Assembly (NCBI GenBank): GCA_903934285.1
Contig: CAIZNN010000212.1
Location: forward strand, 89,587-153,586
DNA from: Akkermansiaceae bacterium
GTDB taxonomy: Bacteria > Verrucomicrobiota > Verrucomicrobiia > Verrucomicrobiales > Akkermansiaceae
Direction of reading: 5' to 3'
DNA: 64,000 nucleotides
The notes beneath the pieces were generated by a model. That model saw nothing but the letters and a program-made list of their open reading frames with translations, did not search any database and was not told the origin of the DNA. How positions within the stretch are numbered: position 1 is the first letter of the stretch; each line of letters starts with the position of its first letter. Positions 51,877 to 60,270 of the stretch are shown here, one piece after another. The translations under genes were made by a program, and so were the position numbers.

Positions 51877-53634
51877 ATGAGCGACACCCCTTCGGCGACG
51901 ATACCAATCACACTACCCAAAGACCTGGCAGCCGCCATGGGCAGGGTCAATGTGCAGATCAACGGCCAATGGCACCACTTCCCCAAAGCCACCCGCATGA
52001 TCGAAGCGTGTCGCCAGGTGCAGGTCGCCGTCCCGCACTATTGCTACCACCCGAAGCTGACCCCGTCGGGCAATTGCCGCATGTGCCTGGTGCAAATCGG
52101 CATGCCACCGCGCCCCGCACCCGGCCAGCAACCGCAGCGCGACGCACTCGGCTACGAACCAATCACTTGGAGCCCCCGCGCCGTCATCGCCTGCGCCAAT
52201 ACCGTGAGCGAAAACATGGGCATTTGCACCACCAGCGAACTGGTCGAATCCTGCCAGGCCGGCGTGATGGAGTTTCTGCTCATCAACCACCCGCTGGATT
52301 GCCCGATTTGCGATCAGGCCGGCGAATGCCGCCTCCAGGAAAATGCCCTCGGCCATGGCCGCGGCGTGTCGCGCTTCGTCGACCGCAAAGTCAAAAAACC
52401 CAAAAACGTCACCATCGGCCCGCGCGTCCGCCTCGATGACGAACGCTGCATCCTGTGCAGCCGCTGCATCCGCTTCATGGACGAAGTGGCCGGCGAGCCG
52501 GTGCTCGGCTTCACCCAACGCGGCACTCACACCACCCTCAGCGTCCATCCCGGCCGCCTGCTCGATTCCAACTATTCACTCAACACCGTGGACCTGTGCC
52601 CGGTCGGCGCGCTCACCGCCAGCGATTTCCGCTTCCACATGCGCGTGTGGTTCCTCAAGGAAACCCCCACCATCGACGTCAATTGCGGCACCGGCACCAA
52701 CATCACCGTGTGGACCCGCGAAAACACCATCCATCGCATCACCCCGCGCCGCAATAACGACGTCAACTCGGACTGGATGCCGGACTCCCACCGCCTCAAT
52801 TTCCACTATATCGATAGTAGCTCCCGGCTCACCGACCCGCTGGCCAAGGCCGGCAACCATCACCGCCAGGCCACCTGGGCCGAGGCGCTGCAAATCATCG
52901 CCCCGCAACTCAAAGCCATCGCCGCGCCAGCCATCGCCATCATTGCCTCCGGCCGCATGACCAACGAGGAACTCTTCCTCACCCGCCTCCTCGCCCAACA
53001 ACTCGGCACCCCCCACCTCGCACTGGTCCCCCGCTTCGCCGCTCCCGACGCCCTGCTCATCGCCGCCGACCGCAACCCCAACACCACCGGCGCCAAACTC
53101 GTGCTGCAATCCGCTGATCCCTACGCCGGCCTCGATGCCATCCGCAGCGCCGTGCGCGCCGGCACCATCAAAGCCCTCCTCGTCTTCGGCGAAGACCTCA
53201 TCAGCGACGCCGGCTTCGCCACCGCCGACCTCACAAAACTCGAGTTCCTGCTGCAAACCCACCTCCTCGCCAATCCCACCGCCGACGCCGCCCACCTCGT
53301 GCTTCCCGCCGCCGCCTTCACCGAAAAACGCGGCTCAATGGTCAATCTAACCGGCCGGCTGCAGCGCCTCAACCGCGCCACCGCCCTGCCCGGCCAAGCC
53401 CGCGACGATTGGGAGATTCTGCGCGACCTCACCCATGTGTTCACCGGCGCCGCGGCCGCCCCCGCTCAGATCGACGAGGTCTTCGCCCAGCTTGCCGCCA
53501 CCATCCCGGCCTTTGCCGGCCTCAGCCTGGCCACCATCAGCCCCGCCGGCATCCCCCTCCTCGACACCGGCCACTCCATCCCACTCCTCGACACCGAACG
53601 CGCCCGCACCGCCGCGGGACGGATTAATGGTTAG
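51877..53634 (+). CDS. nuoG: NADH-quinone oxidoreductase subunit G
   Basis: This 585-residue iron-sulfur subunit of complex I has the [2Fe-2S] and [4Fe-4S] ligand sets: CYHPKLTPSGNCRMCLV, HPLDCPICDQAGECRLQ and CILCSRCIRFMDE with LCPVGALTASD. The C-terminal molybdopterin-oxidoreductase-like domain is short compared with the 900-residue E. coli form. It is the first gene of nuoGHIJKLMN here. The nuoA-F genes are not in the window. The ATG is preceded by CGACCC, with no Shine-Dalgarno sequence. Confidence 0.95.
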   Translation: MSDTPSATIPITLPKDLAAAMGRVNVQINGQWHHFPKATRMIEACRQVQVAVPHYCYHPKLTPSGNCRMCLVQIGMPPRPAPGQQPQRDALGYEPITWSPRAVIACANTVSENMGICTTSELVESCQAGVMEFLLINHPLDCPICDQAGECRLQENALGHGRGVSRFVDRKVKKPKNVTIGPRVRLDDERCILCSRCIRFMDEVAGEPVLGFTQRGTHTTLSVHPGRLLDSNYSLNTVDLCPVGALTASDFRFHMRVWFLKETPTIDVNCGTGTNITVWTRENTIHRITPRRNNDVNSDWMPDSHRLNFHYIDSSSRLTDPLAKAGNHHRQATWAEALQIIAPQLKAIAAPAIAIIASGRMTNEELFLTRLLAQQLGTPHLALVPRFAAPDALLIAADRNPNTTGAKLVLQSADPYAGLDAIRSAVRAGTIKALLVFGEDLISDAGFATADLTKLEFLLQTHLLANPTADAAHLVLPAAAFTEKRGSMVNLTGRLQRLNRATALPGQARDDWEILRDLTHVFTGAAAAPAQIDEVFAQLAATIPAFAGLSLATISPAGIPLLDTGHSIPLLDTERARTAAGRING

Positions 53635-53780
53635 AGACTCTCGATCATCTCATCACTGCCAACGACGAAGACCTTATTGATACCTCCCTCCTCGACGAGG
53701 GCCGCGAACTCATCAGCACCGCCGTCAAGCTCACCAACGGTTACATCTCATACCTACAACGCTCCGCCCACAATCAGTAA
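53628..53780 (+). pseudogene. C-terminal remnant of a small helical protein (four-helix-bundle type?)
   Basis: An open frame without a start reads LDHLITANDEDLIDTSLLDE, then GRELISTAVKLTNGYISYLQ, RSAHNQ and a stop. The helical pattern and the ending L-x-N-G-Y-I-x-Y-L resemble the last helices of S23-like four-helix-bundle proteins. This was judged by eye and is uncertain. It fills most of the nuoG-nuoH gap and is followed by the CAACTTT repeats. The N-terminal part is missing. Confidence 0.45.
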
Positions 53781-53803
53781 ACTCTTCCTCTTTTTCTTCC
53801 TGA

Positions 53804-53831
53804 CAACTTTCAACTTTCAACTTTCAACTTT
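53804..53831 (+). repeat. Heptamer tandem repeat CAACTTT x4, nuoG-nuoH spacer
   Basis: Four exact CAACTTT copies lie directly before the nuoH start at 53837. They occupy the place of a ribosome-binding site, and no Shine-Dalgarno sequence is seen. Confidence 0.9.
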
Positions 53832-53836
53832 TTCCG

Positions 53837-55081
53837 ATGCTCATCATCATCCTCAAAATCGTCGTGCTCACCTTCTGCGTGGTGTTGCCGCTGGTGCCGG
53901 TCGCGGTCTTTTTCGAGCGGCGCTTCTGCGCCGTGATTCAGGACCGGGTCGGGCCCAACCGCGTGGGCATCCCGCTGACCCTGTTTGGCTTCAAGAAGGA
54001 TTGCAGTATTTTCGGCATCGGCGGGCTGATCCAACCCGTCGCTGATGGCATCAAGCTCTTTCTCAAGGAAGACTTCACGCCGCAGCATGTGCGCAAGGTG
54101 TTTTACTGGCTGGCCCCGGCGCTCACGCTGGCCCCCGCGCTCATCACCGCCTGCGTGATTCCCTTCGGCACCGACGTCACCCTCTTCGGCCACACCGAAA
54201 AGCTGGTGATCGCCGATATCGACATCGGCCCCTTGTTCATCTTCTCCATCGCCTCCCTCACCGTCTATGGCATCGCCATTGCCGGCTGGGCCTCCAACTC
54301 GAAATTCCCGTTCCTCGGCGGGGTCCGCTCCACCGCCCAGATGATTTCCTACGAAATCGCCCTGGGCCTCTCGCTCATCCCGGTGCTGCTCTACTTCGGC
54401 GAGCTCAACCTCAGCGCCATCGTCCAGCAACAAGCCGACCACGGCTGGCTGTTACTGCCACTCTGGGGCCATGACGCGGCCCACCCCCTAACCGAAAAGC
54501 TGCTGTTCTGGTTTCCCGCCGCGGTGTCGTTTTTGATTTTCACCGTCTCGATTTTCGCCGAGACCAACCGCATGCCCTTCGATTTCCCCGAGTGCGAAAC
54601 CGAGCTGGTCGGCGGCTATCACACCGAATATTCCTCGATGAAGTTCGCCATGTTCTTCATGGGTGAATACGCCGCCATGGTCATCGGCTCCGCCCTCATC
54701 GTCACCGTCTTCCTCGGCGGCTGGTCGCTGGGCTTCGGCACCGACGCCTGGATCGCCAAGCTCAACATCGCCGGCTTTGGGGTCGGCGGCTTGCTCCATC
54801 TCGGCATTTTCCTGGCCAAGGTGCTCGCCTTCATCCTCTTCTTCATTCTGGTGCGCTGGACCATCCCCCGCTTCCGCTATGACCAACTCATGAAGCTCGG
54901 CTGGGTGATCTTCTTTGAGGCGGCGCTGGTCAATGTCTTCCTCGCCGCCCTGATCGTGGCCGCACCGCATTTGCAAGGCGCCATCATCGCCGTGGGCGCC
55001 CTGCTCCTCATCGCCGTCACTGCCGCCATCATCTGGGTTGCCAGGGTGTCCGAAATCAAGCCCCAAATCCTCCGCGCCTGA
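53837..55081 (+). CDS. nuoH: NADH-quinone oxidoreductase subunit H
   Basis: This 414-residue membrane subunit joins the peripheral arm to the proton pumps and lines the quinone site. Typical segments are FFERRFCAVIQDRVGPNRVG, GLIQPVADGIKLFLKEDFTP, FAETNRMPFDFPECETELVG and GYHTEYSSMKFAMFFMGEYA. About eight or nine membrane helices are expected. It follows nuoG after the repeat-filled 200-base spacer and precedes nuoI by 43 bases. Confidence 0.97.
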   Translation: MLIIILKIVVLTFCVVLPLVPVAVFFERRFCAVIQDRVGPNRVGIPLTLFGFKKDCSIFGIGGLIQPVADGIKLFLKEDFTPQHVRKVFYWLAPALTLAPALITACVIPFGTDVTLFGHTEKLVIADIDIGPLFIFSIASLTVYGIAIAGWASNSKFPFLGGVRSTAQMISYEIALGLSLIPVLLYFGELNLSAIVQQQADHGWLLLPLWGHDAAHPLTEKLLFWFPAAVSFLIFTVSIFAETNRMPFDFPECETELVGGYHTEYSSMKFAMFFMGEYAAMVIGSALIVTVFLGGWSLGFGTDAWIAKLNIAGFGVGGLLHLGIFLAKVLAFILFFILVRWTIPRFRYDQLMKLGWVIFFEAALVNVFLAALIVAAPHLQGAIIAVGALLLIAVTAAIIWVARVSEIKPQILRA

Positions 55082-55094
55082 CTCCTCCGGATCG

Positions 55095-55115
55095 CCGCTA
55101 ACCGCTAACCGCTAA
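55095..55115 (+). repeat. Heptamer tandem repeat CCGCTAA x3, nuoH-nuoI spacer
   Basis: Three exact CCGCTAA heptamers are followed by CATCCCCCC immediately before the nuoI ATG (55125). Together they take up most of the intergenic spacer. Confidence 0.88.
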
Positions 55116-55124
55116 CATCCCCCC

Positions 55125-55691
55125 ATGGCAGTCATAAAACTCCAACGCCCCAAGCTCGGCCCAGGTGAAGCCATCTACCTGACCGCGCTGGCCAAGGGCT
55201 TCTTCCTCACCCTCAGCCATGCGGTCAAGTCGCTGCTGGGCAAATCCATGGGCGCCAAGGACCTCGCCTCCTCCGGCCTCGGCGTCACCATGCAATATCC
55301 GGAGCAAACCTGGGACGACCATCTGCCCGAATACTACCGCGGCGCCCCCGCGCTGGTGACCGACGAGCAAGGCCGCGAGCGCTGCGTCTCGTGCCAACTG
55401 TGCGAATTCATCTGCCCGCCCAAGGCGATCAGAATCATTCCTGCCGAGATTCCCTCCGACGACCCGTGGGCCAAGGTCGAAAAGCGCCCCGCCGCTTTCG
55501 ATATCGACATGCTCCGCTGCATCTACTGCGGCATGTGTGAGGAAGTCTGCCCCGAGCAAGCCATCTTCCTGCGCAAGGACTATGTCATCACCGGCCTCAA
55601 CCGCAAGGAAATGGTCCACCACAAGGACAAACTCTACCAAATCGGCGGCGTCCGCACCGGCCTCGTCAACAAATGGAATGAATTGAAGTAG
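55125..55691 (+). CDS. nuoI: NADH-quinone oxidoreductase subunit I
   Basis: This 188-residue ferredoxin-like subunit binds two [4Fe-4S] clusters (N6a and N6b). The ligands are seen in CVSCQLCEFICPPKAI and CIYCGMCEEVCPEQAI. The N-terminus contains the amphipathic segment LTALAKGFFLTLSHAVKSLL that contacts the membrane arm. It is in operon with nuoH and nuoJ. Confidence 0.97.
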   Translation: MAVIKLQRPKLGPGEAIYLTALAKGFFLTLSHAVKSLLGKSMGAKDLASSGLGVTMQYPEQTWDDHLPEYYRGAPALVTDEQGRERCVSCQLCEFICPPKAIRIIPAEIPSDDPWAKVEKRPAAFDIDMLRCIYCGMCEEVCPEQAIFLRKDYVITGLNRKEMVHHKDKLYQIGGVRTGLVNKWNELK

Positions 55692-55692
55692 G

Positions 55693-55817
55693 CTATCAGT
55701 TAATGGTTATCAGTGAGCAATCAATCGCCCCGTCCGCCCTTCGCTCCTCTCCAGTCACACCGATACCCCTCCCAACTCCTCCCCTGCCTCTTTCCTGATA
55801 ACCAATAACAGATAACT
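55693..55817. repeat. Inverted heptad-type repeats in the nuoI-nuoJ spacer
   Basis: CTATCAGTTAATGGTTATCAG (55693-55713, 21 bases, given as positions with core TTATCAG) and CTGATAACCAATAACAGATA (from 55796) are near-perfect reverse complements, 18 of 20. Each arm is built of ~7-base units with core ATAAC. The 80 bases between the arms are pyrimidine-rich, with no gene. Confidence 0.7.
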
Positions 55818-55825
55818 TCTCCCCC

Positions 55826-56413
55826 ATGCCCTCCTACCTCTTCTGGCTGTTTTCCGCGGTGATGCTCATCGGCGGCGGCGCGGTCATCGCCTTGCGCAAT
55901 CCGGTGGCCAGCGCGTTAGCCGTCGTCACCTGCTTTGTCGGCCTCGCCGGGCTCTTCGTCGGCCTCAGCGCCTTCTTTGTCGGAGTCATTCAGATCCTGG
56001 TCTATACCGGGGCGGTGATGGTGTTGTTCATCTTCATCATCATGCTGCTCAACCTGCAGGATGAGGCCAAGCGCGCCAAGCCGATGACCCCGATCCTCGC
56101 CGGCCTCGGCTTGGTCGTCGCCTTTGTGATCCAACTCCTCGGGGTGCTCGCCCGCAGCCCCGACACCGTGGCCCCGGCCCTGGACCAGGCCACGCTGGCG
56201 GAGTCCGCCAGCGCTCTGGTCAACTCGGGCAGCATCGCCGCCAGCGGCAAAATCGCCACCGCGCTCAATGCGGGCCGCCTGCCGGATGTCCATCTCATCG
56301 GCCGCGCCCTGTTCACCGACTACAACCTGCCGCTGCAAATCCTCGGCGTCATCCTCCTCGTCGCCACCGTCGGGTGCGTCGCGCTGTCCAAAAAGACCAA
56401 CCCATCCGACTGA
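55826..56413 (+). CDS. nuoJ: NADH-quinone oxidoreductase subunit J
   Basis: This 195-residue membrane subunit has five predicted helices (LFWLFSAVMLIGGGAVIALR; GVIQILVYTGAVMVLFIFII; ILGVILLVATVGCVALSKK). The conserved YTGAVMVLFIFIIMLLN helix contains the pi-bulge region known in NuoJ. Its last codons and TGA stop lie inside a 9-bp tandem repeat. The ATG follows a CCCCC run. Confidence 0.96.
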   Translation: MPSYLFWLFSAVMLIGGGAVIALRNPVASALAVVTCFVGLAGLFVGLSAFFVGVIQILVYTGAVMVLFIFIIMLLNLQDEAKRAKPMTPILAGLGLVVAFVIQLLGVLARSPDTVAPALDQATLAESASALVNSGSIAASGKIATALNAGRLPDVHLIGRALFTDYNLPLQILGVILLVATVGCVALSKKTNPSD

Positions 56414-56519
56414 TCCGACTGATCCGACTGATCCGACTGATCCGACTGATCCGACCCATCCGACCCATCCGACCGATCCGACCCATCCGACCCATCCGAC
56501 CCATCCGACCCATCCGACC
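56403..56519 (+). repeat. 9-bp tandem repeat x13 spanning the nuoJ stop, nuoJ-nuoK spacer
   Basis: Thirteen tandem nonamers with core ATCCGAC and variable flanks (TG, CC or CG) run from the last codons of nuoJ to 56519. A heptad-like CGATAACTGATAC and a C-tract before the nuoK ATG at 56543 follow. The nuoJ stop is the TGA of the first TG unit. Copies fall into a TGATCCGAC block, then a CCATCCGAC block. Confidence 0.92.
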
Positions 56520-56542
56520 GATAACTGATACCTCTCCCCCCC

Positions 56543-56860
56543 ATGGCCACTCTCAACGACTATCTCCTTGTTTCCGGCTTGCTGTTTGCCATCGGCCTGG
56601 CTGGCGTGGTGTTGCGGCGCAACATCATTGTCGTCTTCATGTGCCTCGAACTCATGCTCAGCGCGGCGAACCTGACCTTGGTCGCGTTCTCGCGCTTCCA
56701 CCCCAGCCATGGCCTGCCGGACTACAACGGCCAGATGCTGGTCTTCTTCGTCATCACCGTCGCCGCCGCCGAGGTCGCCGTCGGCCTGGCCATCATCGTC
56801 GCCCTGTTCCGCGCCCGCCAGACCATCCATACCGACGACCTGACCTCAATGCGGGGCTAG
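56543..56860 (+). CDS. nuoK: NADH-quinone oxidoreductase subunit K
   Basis: This 105-residue, three-helix proton channel subunit has conserved glutamates in the membrane helices ([40 protein letters not shown]). The length and sequence are standard. The ATG lies right after a run of seven C. Confidence 0.97.
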   Translation: MATLNDYLLVSGLLFAIGLAGVVLRRNIIVVFMCLELMLSAANLTLVAFSRFHPSHGLPDYNGQMLVFFVITVAAAEVAVGLAIIVALFRARQTIHTDDLTSMRG

Positions 56861-56905
56861 AACCGAAATCCGTGGTTTCTGTCACCATTACCAAATAAAT
56901 TCCCG

Positions 56906-58720
56906 ATGAATCTCGCCTGGCTTTTGTTATTTCTCCCGTTTGCCGCCTCGCTGGCCAACCAGCTCGTACTGAAAAAGACCGGGCTGGCACCGCTTGTGTC
57001 AGTGGCCTCCGCGCTGGCCACCTTCATCCTCGCGGTGATGCTGCTAGGCACGCAAGGCAGCGCCGCCTTCCACTGGGCCTCGATTGGCGATTTCCATCTC
57101 GATATAGGCCTCCAGCTCGACACGCTCTCCACCGGCATGATGCTGGTGGTCACCGGCATCGGGCTGCCGGTGCATGTGTTCTCGCTGGCCTACATGAAAG
57201 ATGATGATGGGAAAGCCCGCTATTTCACCGGGCTGTCGCTGTTCATGTTTTCGATGACGGGCATCGTGCTGGCCGACAATTTCATCATGACTTTCATCTT
57301 CTGGGAACTGGTGGGTTTCAGTTCCTATCTGCTCATTGGCCACTGGTATCGCAAGCCCAGCGCCGCCGACGCCGCCAAGAAGGCGTTCATCACCAACCGC
57401 ATCGGCGACTTCGGCTTCATGATCGGCATCCTCATGCTGTGGGGCATCACCGGCCAACTCTCATTTGACAAGATGAAACCCGGCCTCGAGGCCTTCCAGT
57501 GCGCCAATCCCACCATTTGGGTCGGCGTGTTGTCCGCCACCGTGTTGTGCATCTTCTGCGGCGCGGTGGGCAAATCGGCGCAAGTGCCGCTGCACGTCTG
57601 GCTGCCCGACGCGATGGAAGGTCCCACCCCGGTGTCGGCACTCATTCATGCGGCGACCATGGTGGCGGCCGGTGTTTACATGCTCTTCCGCGTGCAATTC
57701 ACTCTCGGCTGCGAGGTTTTCCAACAACTTCCGGCCAGCGATGTGATCGCCTGGACTGGCGGCATCACCGCGTTGCTCGCCGCGCTGATGGCCACCCAAC
57801 AGGATGACATCAAGCGGGTGCTCGCCTACTCGACGCTCTCCCAACTCGGCTACATGGTCATGGCGGTCGGCTTTGTGGCGGGCGACGCGGGGATGTTCCA
57901 TCTCTTCACGCATGCCTGGTTCAAGGCGTTGCTCTTCCTTGGCTCCGGCGCGGTCATCTTCGCTTGCCACCACCAACAGAACATCTGGCAAATGGGCGGC
58001 CTGATGAAAACCATGCCGCTGACCACCCTGACTTTCGCCGCCGGCTGCGCCGCACTCATCGCGGTGCCCGGCACCTCGGGGTTTTTCTCCAAGGAATTGA
58101 TCCTCGACGCCGCCTACCAAGCCGGCTCACCGTTGTTCTGGGTCGGCGCCTTTGTCGCCGTGCTCACCCCATTTTACATGACCCGCCTGTTTGTCGTCGC
58201 CTTCCTCGGCAAGCCCCGGTCTGACCATGCCGCTCACGCCCGTGAAGTCGGCCCCCTGATGTTAGTACCGCTCGCGGTATTGGCGCTCCTCGCCATTTCC
58301 TCCGGCTACTCGTTCCTCAACCGCTTCGCCCCCGCCCTCCCCCATCACGCCGGGGAGTTCCACTTCAACCTGGTGGCCGGCGTGTCGATGGCCGCGCTGG
58401 TCATCGGTGTGGTGGCCGGCTGGCGCCTCTATGCCGGCAAGGACCACGACCCCATCTGCATCCCGTTGCTGCGCGAGCGCTTCAAATTCGATTGGTTCTA
58501 TGACACCATCCTGATCCGCTACTTCCAGGATCTGCTGGCCTCCATCATCCATTTCTTCGACGAATTCCTCATCAACGGCCTGTTGGTCGGCGGTCTCAGC
58601 CGCAGCGCCGAGGGCTTCGGCAACCTCTTCCGCCGCGTCCAGTCCGGCAGCCTCCAAGGCTATGCCTTTGTCTTCGGCCTGGGCGTCATTCTCGTGATTT
58701 ACTTCACCGTGTTCATCTAA
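56906..58720 (+). CDS. nuoL: NADH-quinone oxidoreductase subunit L
   Basis: This 604-residue antiporter-like proton pump subunit has conserved segments FIFWELVGFSSYLLIGHWYR, GKSAQVPLHVWLPDAMEGPT, SALIHAATMVAAGVYMLFR and DDIKRVLAYSTLSQLGYMVM. These carry the key Glu and Lys residues of the proton path. A long C-terminal lateral helix region is present. It is in the operon 46 bases after nuoK and 5 bases before nuoM. Confidence 0.97.
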   Translation: MNLAWLLLFLPFAASLANQLVLKKTGLAPLVSVASALATFILAVMLLGTQGSAAFHWASIGDFHLDIGLQLDTLSTGMMLVVTGIGLPVHVFSLAYMKDDDGKARYFTGLSLFMFSMTGIVLADNFIMTFIFWELVGFSSYLLIGHWYRKPSAADAAKKAFITNRIGDFGFMIGILMLWGITGQLSFDKMKPGLEAFQCANPTIWVGVLSATVLCIFCGAVGKSAQVPLHVWLPDAMEGPTPVSALIHAATMVAAGVYMLFRVQFTLGCEVFQQLPASDVIAWTGGITALLAALMATQQDDIKRVLAYSTLSQLGYMVMAVGFVAGDAGMFHLFTHAWFKALLFLGSGAVIFACHHQQNIWQMGGLMKTMPLTTLTFAAGCAALIAVPGTSGFFSKELILDAAYQAGSPLFWVGAFVAVLTPFYMTRLFVVAFLGKPRSDHAAHAREVGPLMLVPLAVLALLAISSGYSFLNRFAPALPHHAGEFHFNLVAGVSMAALVIGVVAGWRLYAGKDHDPICIPLLRERFKFDWFYDTILIRYFQDLLASIIHFFDEFLINGLLVGGLSRSAEGFGNLFRRVQSGSLQGYAFVFGLGVILVIYFTVFI

Positions 58721-58725
58721 CTCCC

Positions 58726-60159
58726 ATGCTCGCCCTCCTCGTCCTTCTGCCCATCGCCGCGTTCCTGGCGCTCCTGTGTGGCGCGCCCGCCCGGCTCACC
58801 GCCATCGGCGCCGCCGCGCTCAACCTGACACTCGCGCTGGTTGCCGCCTGCAGCTGGCACTGCAGCAGCTGGGCATTCTCCGTGCCGGTGCTGGCCAAGC
58901 CCGCAATCAACCTCGCCTTCGGCTTCCCGGATGGCATGAGTGTGGTCATGGTGTTGTTAACCGCCATTGTCACCCTCGCCGCCGTCCTCTCCGGCAAGGC
59001 CCCGGCCGGCCGCGAAACCCTCTACTTCGGGTCCTCACTGCTGCTCTCCGGCGGCGCGCTCGGCGCCTTCGCCGCCACCGATTTGTTCTTCTTCTACGCC
59101 TTCCACGAACTCGCCCTGCTGCCCACTTTCCTCATGATCGGCATCCTCGGCCGCGGCGAACGCCGCGCCGCCGCCTGGAAAATCACCATCTATCTGGGCC
59201 TCGGCTCCATCGTCCTGCTCGCCGGACTCGTCTGGCTCGCCAACCTCACAGGCACCTTCGACATGGGCAAGATGGCGGCCGCCGCAGGCAACATCGACCC
59301 CGCCGCACAAAAAGCCATCGCCGCGCTGCTCCTCGTCGGCTTCGGCACTTTGGTGTCGCTCTTTCCCTTCCACTCGTGGGCCGCTCCGGCTTATGCCAGC
59401 GCACCCGCCCCCATCGCCATGCTGCATGCCGGCGTGCTGAAAAAATTCGGGCTCTACGGCCTGCTGCGCCTCGCCATCCCGCTGGTGCCCGACGGCCTGC
59501 AGGTCTGGCTCAATCCACTCCTCCTCCTGCTATTGGGCAATATCCTGTGGGTCGGCTACGTCACGGTGTCGCAAAAGCGGCTGGACCTTCTGTTAGGCAA
59601 CTCGTCGGTGATGCACATGGGGTATATCTTCCTCGCCATCGCCGCGCTCATCGCGATGCCGGACAACCCGCTGGCCCGATCCGCCGCCATCGTCCTGATG
59701 TTTGCCCACGGCATTTCCATCGCCCTGCTCTTCGACCTGACCGACCGCATCGAGCGCAGCACCGGCTCGCTCGAGATGGCCGATCTCGGCGGGCTGGCCA
59801 AAGCCACCCCGGCGCTGGCCTTCATGTTCGGGATTGCCGCCATGGCGTCCATCGGCCTGCCCGGCTTGGCCAACTTTGCCGGCGAAGTGTTGGTGTTCCT
59901 CGCCGCGTTCAAATCGTACACCGGCACCGCCGGCCTGGCACCGGTGCAACTGGCCTGCATCGCCTCGATCTGGGGCGTGGTCATTTCCGCCGTCTATATG
60001 CTGCGCGCCTACCGCAACATCTTCCAGGGGCCGGCGGTCAACCTCACCGCCACCGCCCCGGACCTCGCCCTATCAGACAGGGCCGCCGCGCTGCTGCTCA
60101 TTGTCACCCTCTTCGCCGTCGGCCTCTATCCGAACCTGCTGCTCAACCTGCTCAAATAA
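58726..60159 (+). CDS. nuoM: NADH-quinone oxidoreductase subunit M
   Basis: This 477-residue antiporter-like subunit has FYAFHELALLPTFLMIGILG (helix 5 Glu), FPFHSWAAPAYASAPAPIAM, GVLKKFGLYGLLRLAIP and KRLDLLLGNSSVMHMGYIFL. About 14 membrane helices are expected. It follows nuoL closely and precedes nuoN across a 111-base repeat-containing spacer. Confidence 0.96.
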   Translation: MLALLVLLPIAAFLALLCGAPARLTAIGAAALNLTLALVAACSWHCSSWAFSVPVLAKPAINLAFGFPDGMSVVMVLLTAIVTLAAVLSGKAPAGRETLYFGSSLLLSGGALGAFAATDLFFFYAFHELALLPTFLMIGILGRGERRAAAWKITIYLGLGSIVLLAGLVWLANLTGTFDMGKMAAAAGNIDPAAQKAIAALLLVGFGTLVSLFPFHSWAAPAYASAPAPIAMLHAGVLKKFGLYGLLRLAIPLVPDGLQVWLNPLLLLLLGNILWVGYVTVSQKRLDLLLGNSSVMHMGYIFLAIAALIAMPDNPLARSAAIVLMFAHGISIALLFDLTDRIERSTGSLEMADLGGLAKATPALAFMFGIAAMASIGLPGLANFAGEVLVFLAAFKSYTGTAGLAPVQLACIASIWGVVISAVYMLRAYRNIFQGPAVNLTATAPDLALSDRAAALLLIVTLFAVGLYPNLLLNLLK

Positions 60160-60270
60160 AGCACTAAATCCCAAGCATTAAATCCTAAACCAAGAATCCA
60201 TCCTGGCTGTTTCTATTGCTCTTCCGTTTAGGATTTCGAATTTAAGATTTCGAATTCACCCCCTCCCCCC
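60160..60270. repeat. AT-rich direct and inverted repeats in the nuoM-nuoN spacer
   Basis: AAATCCTAAAC (60180-60190) and GTTTAGGATTT (60226-60236) form a perfect 11-bp inverted repeat. The left arm belongs to a short direct repeat (ACTAAATCC, ATTAAATCC) and the right arm to another (GGATTTCGAATTTA, AGATTTCGAATTCA). A CCCCCTCCCCCC tract precedes the nuoN ATG. No gene is present. Confidence 0.8.
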
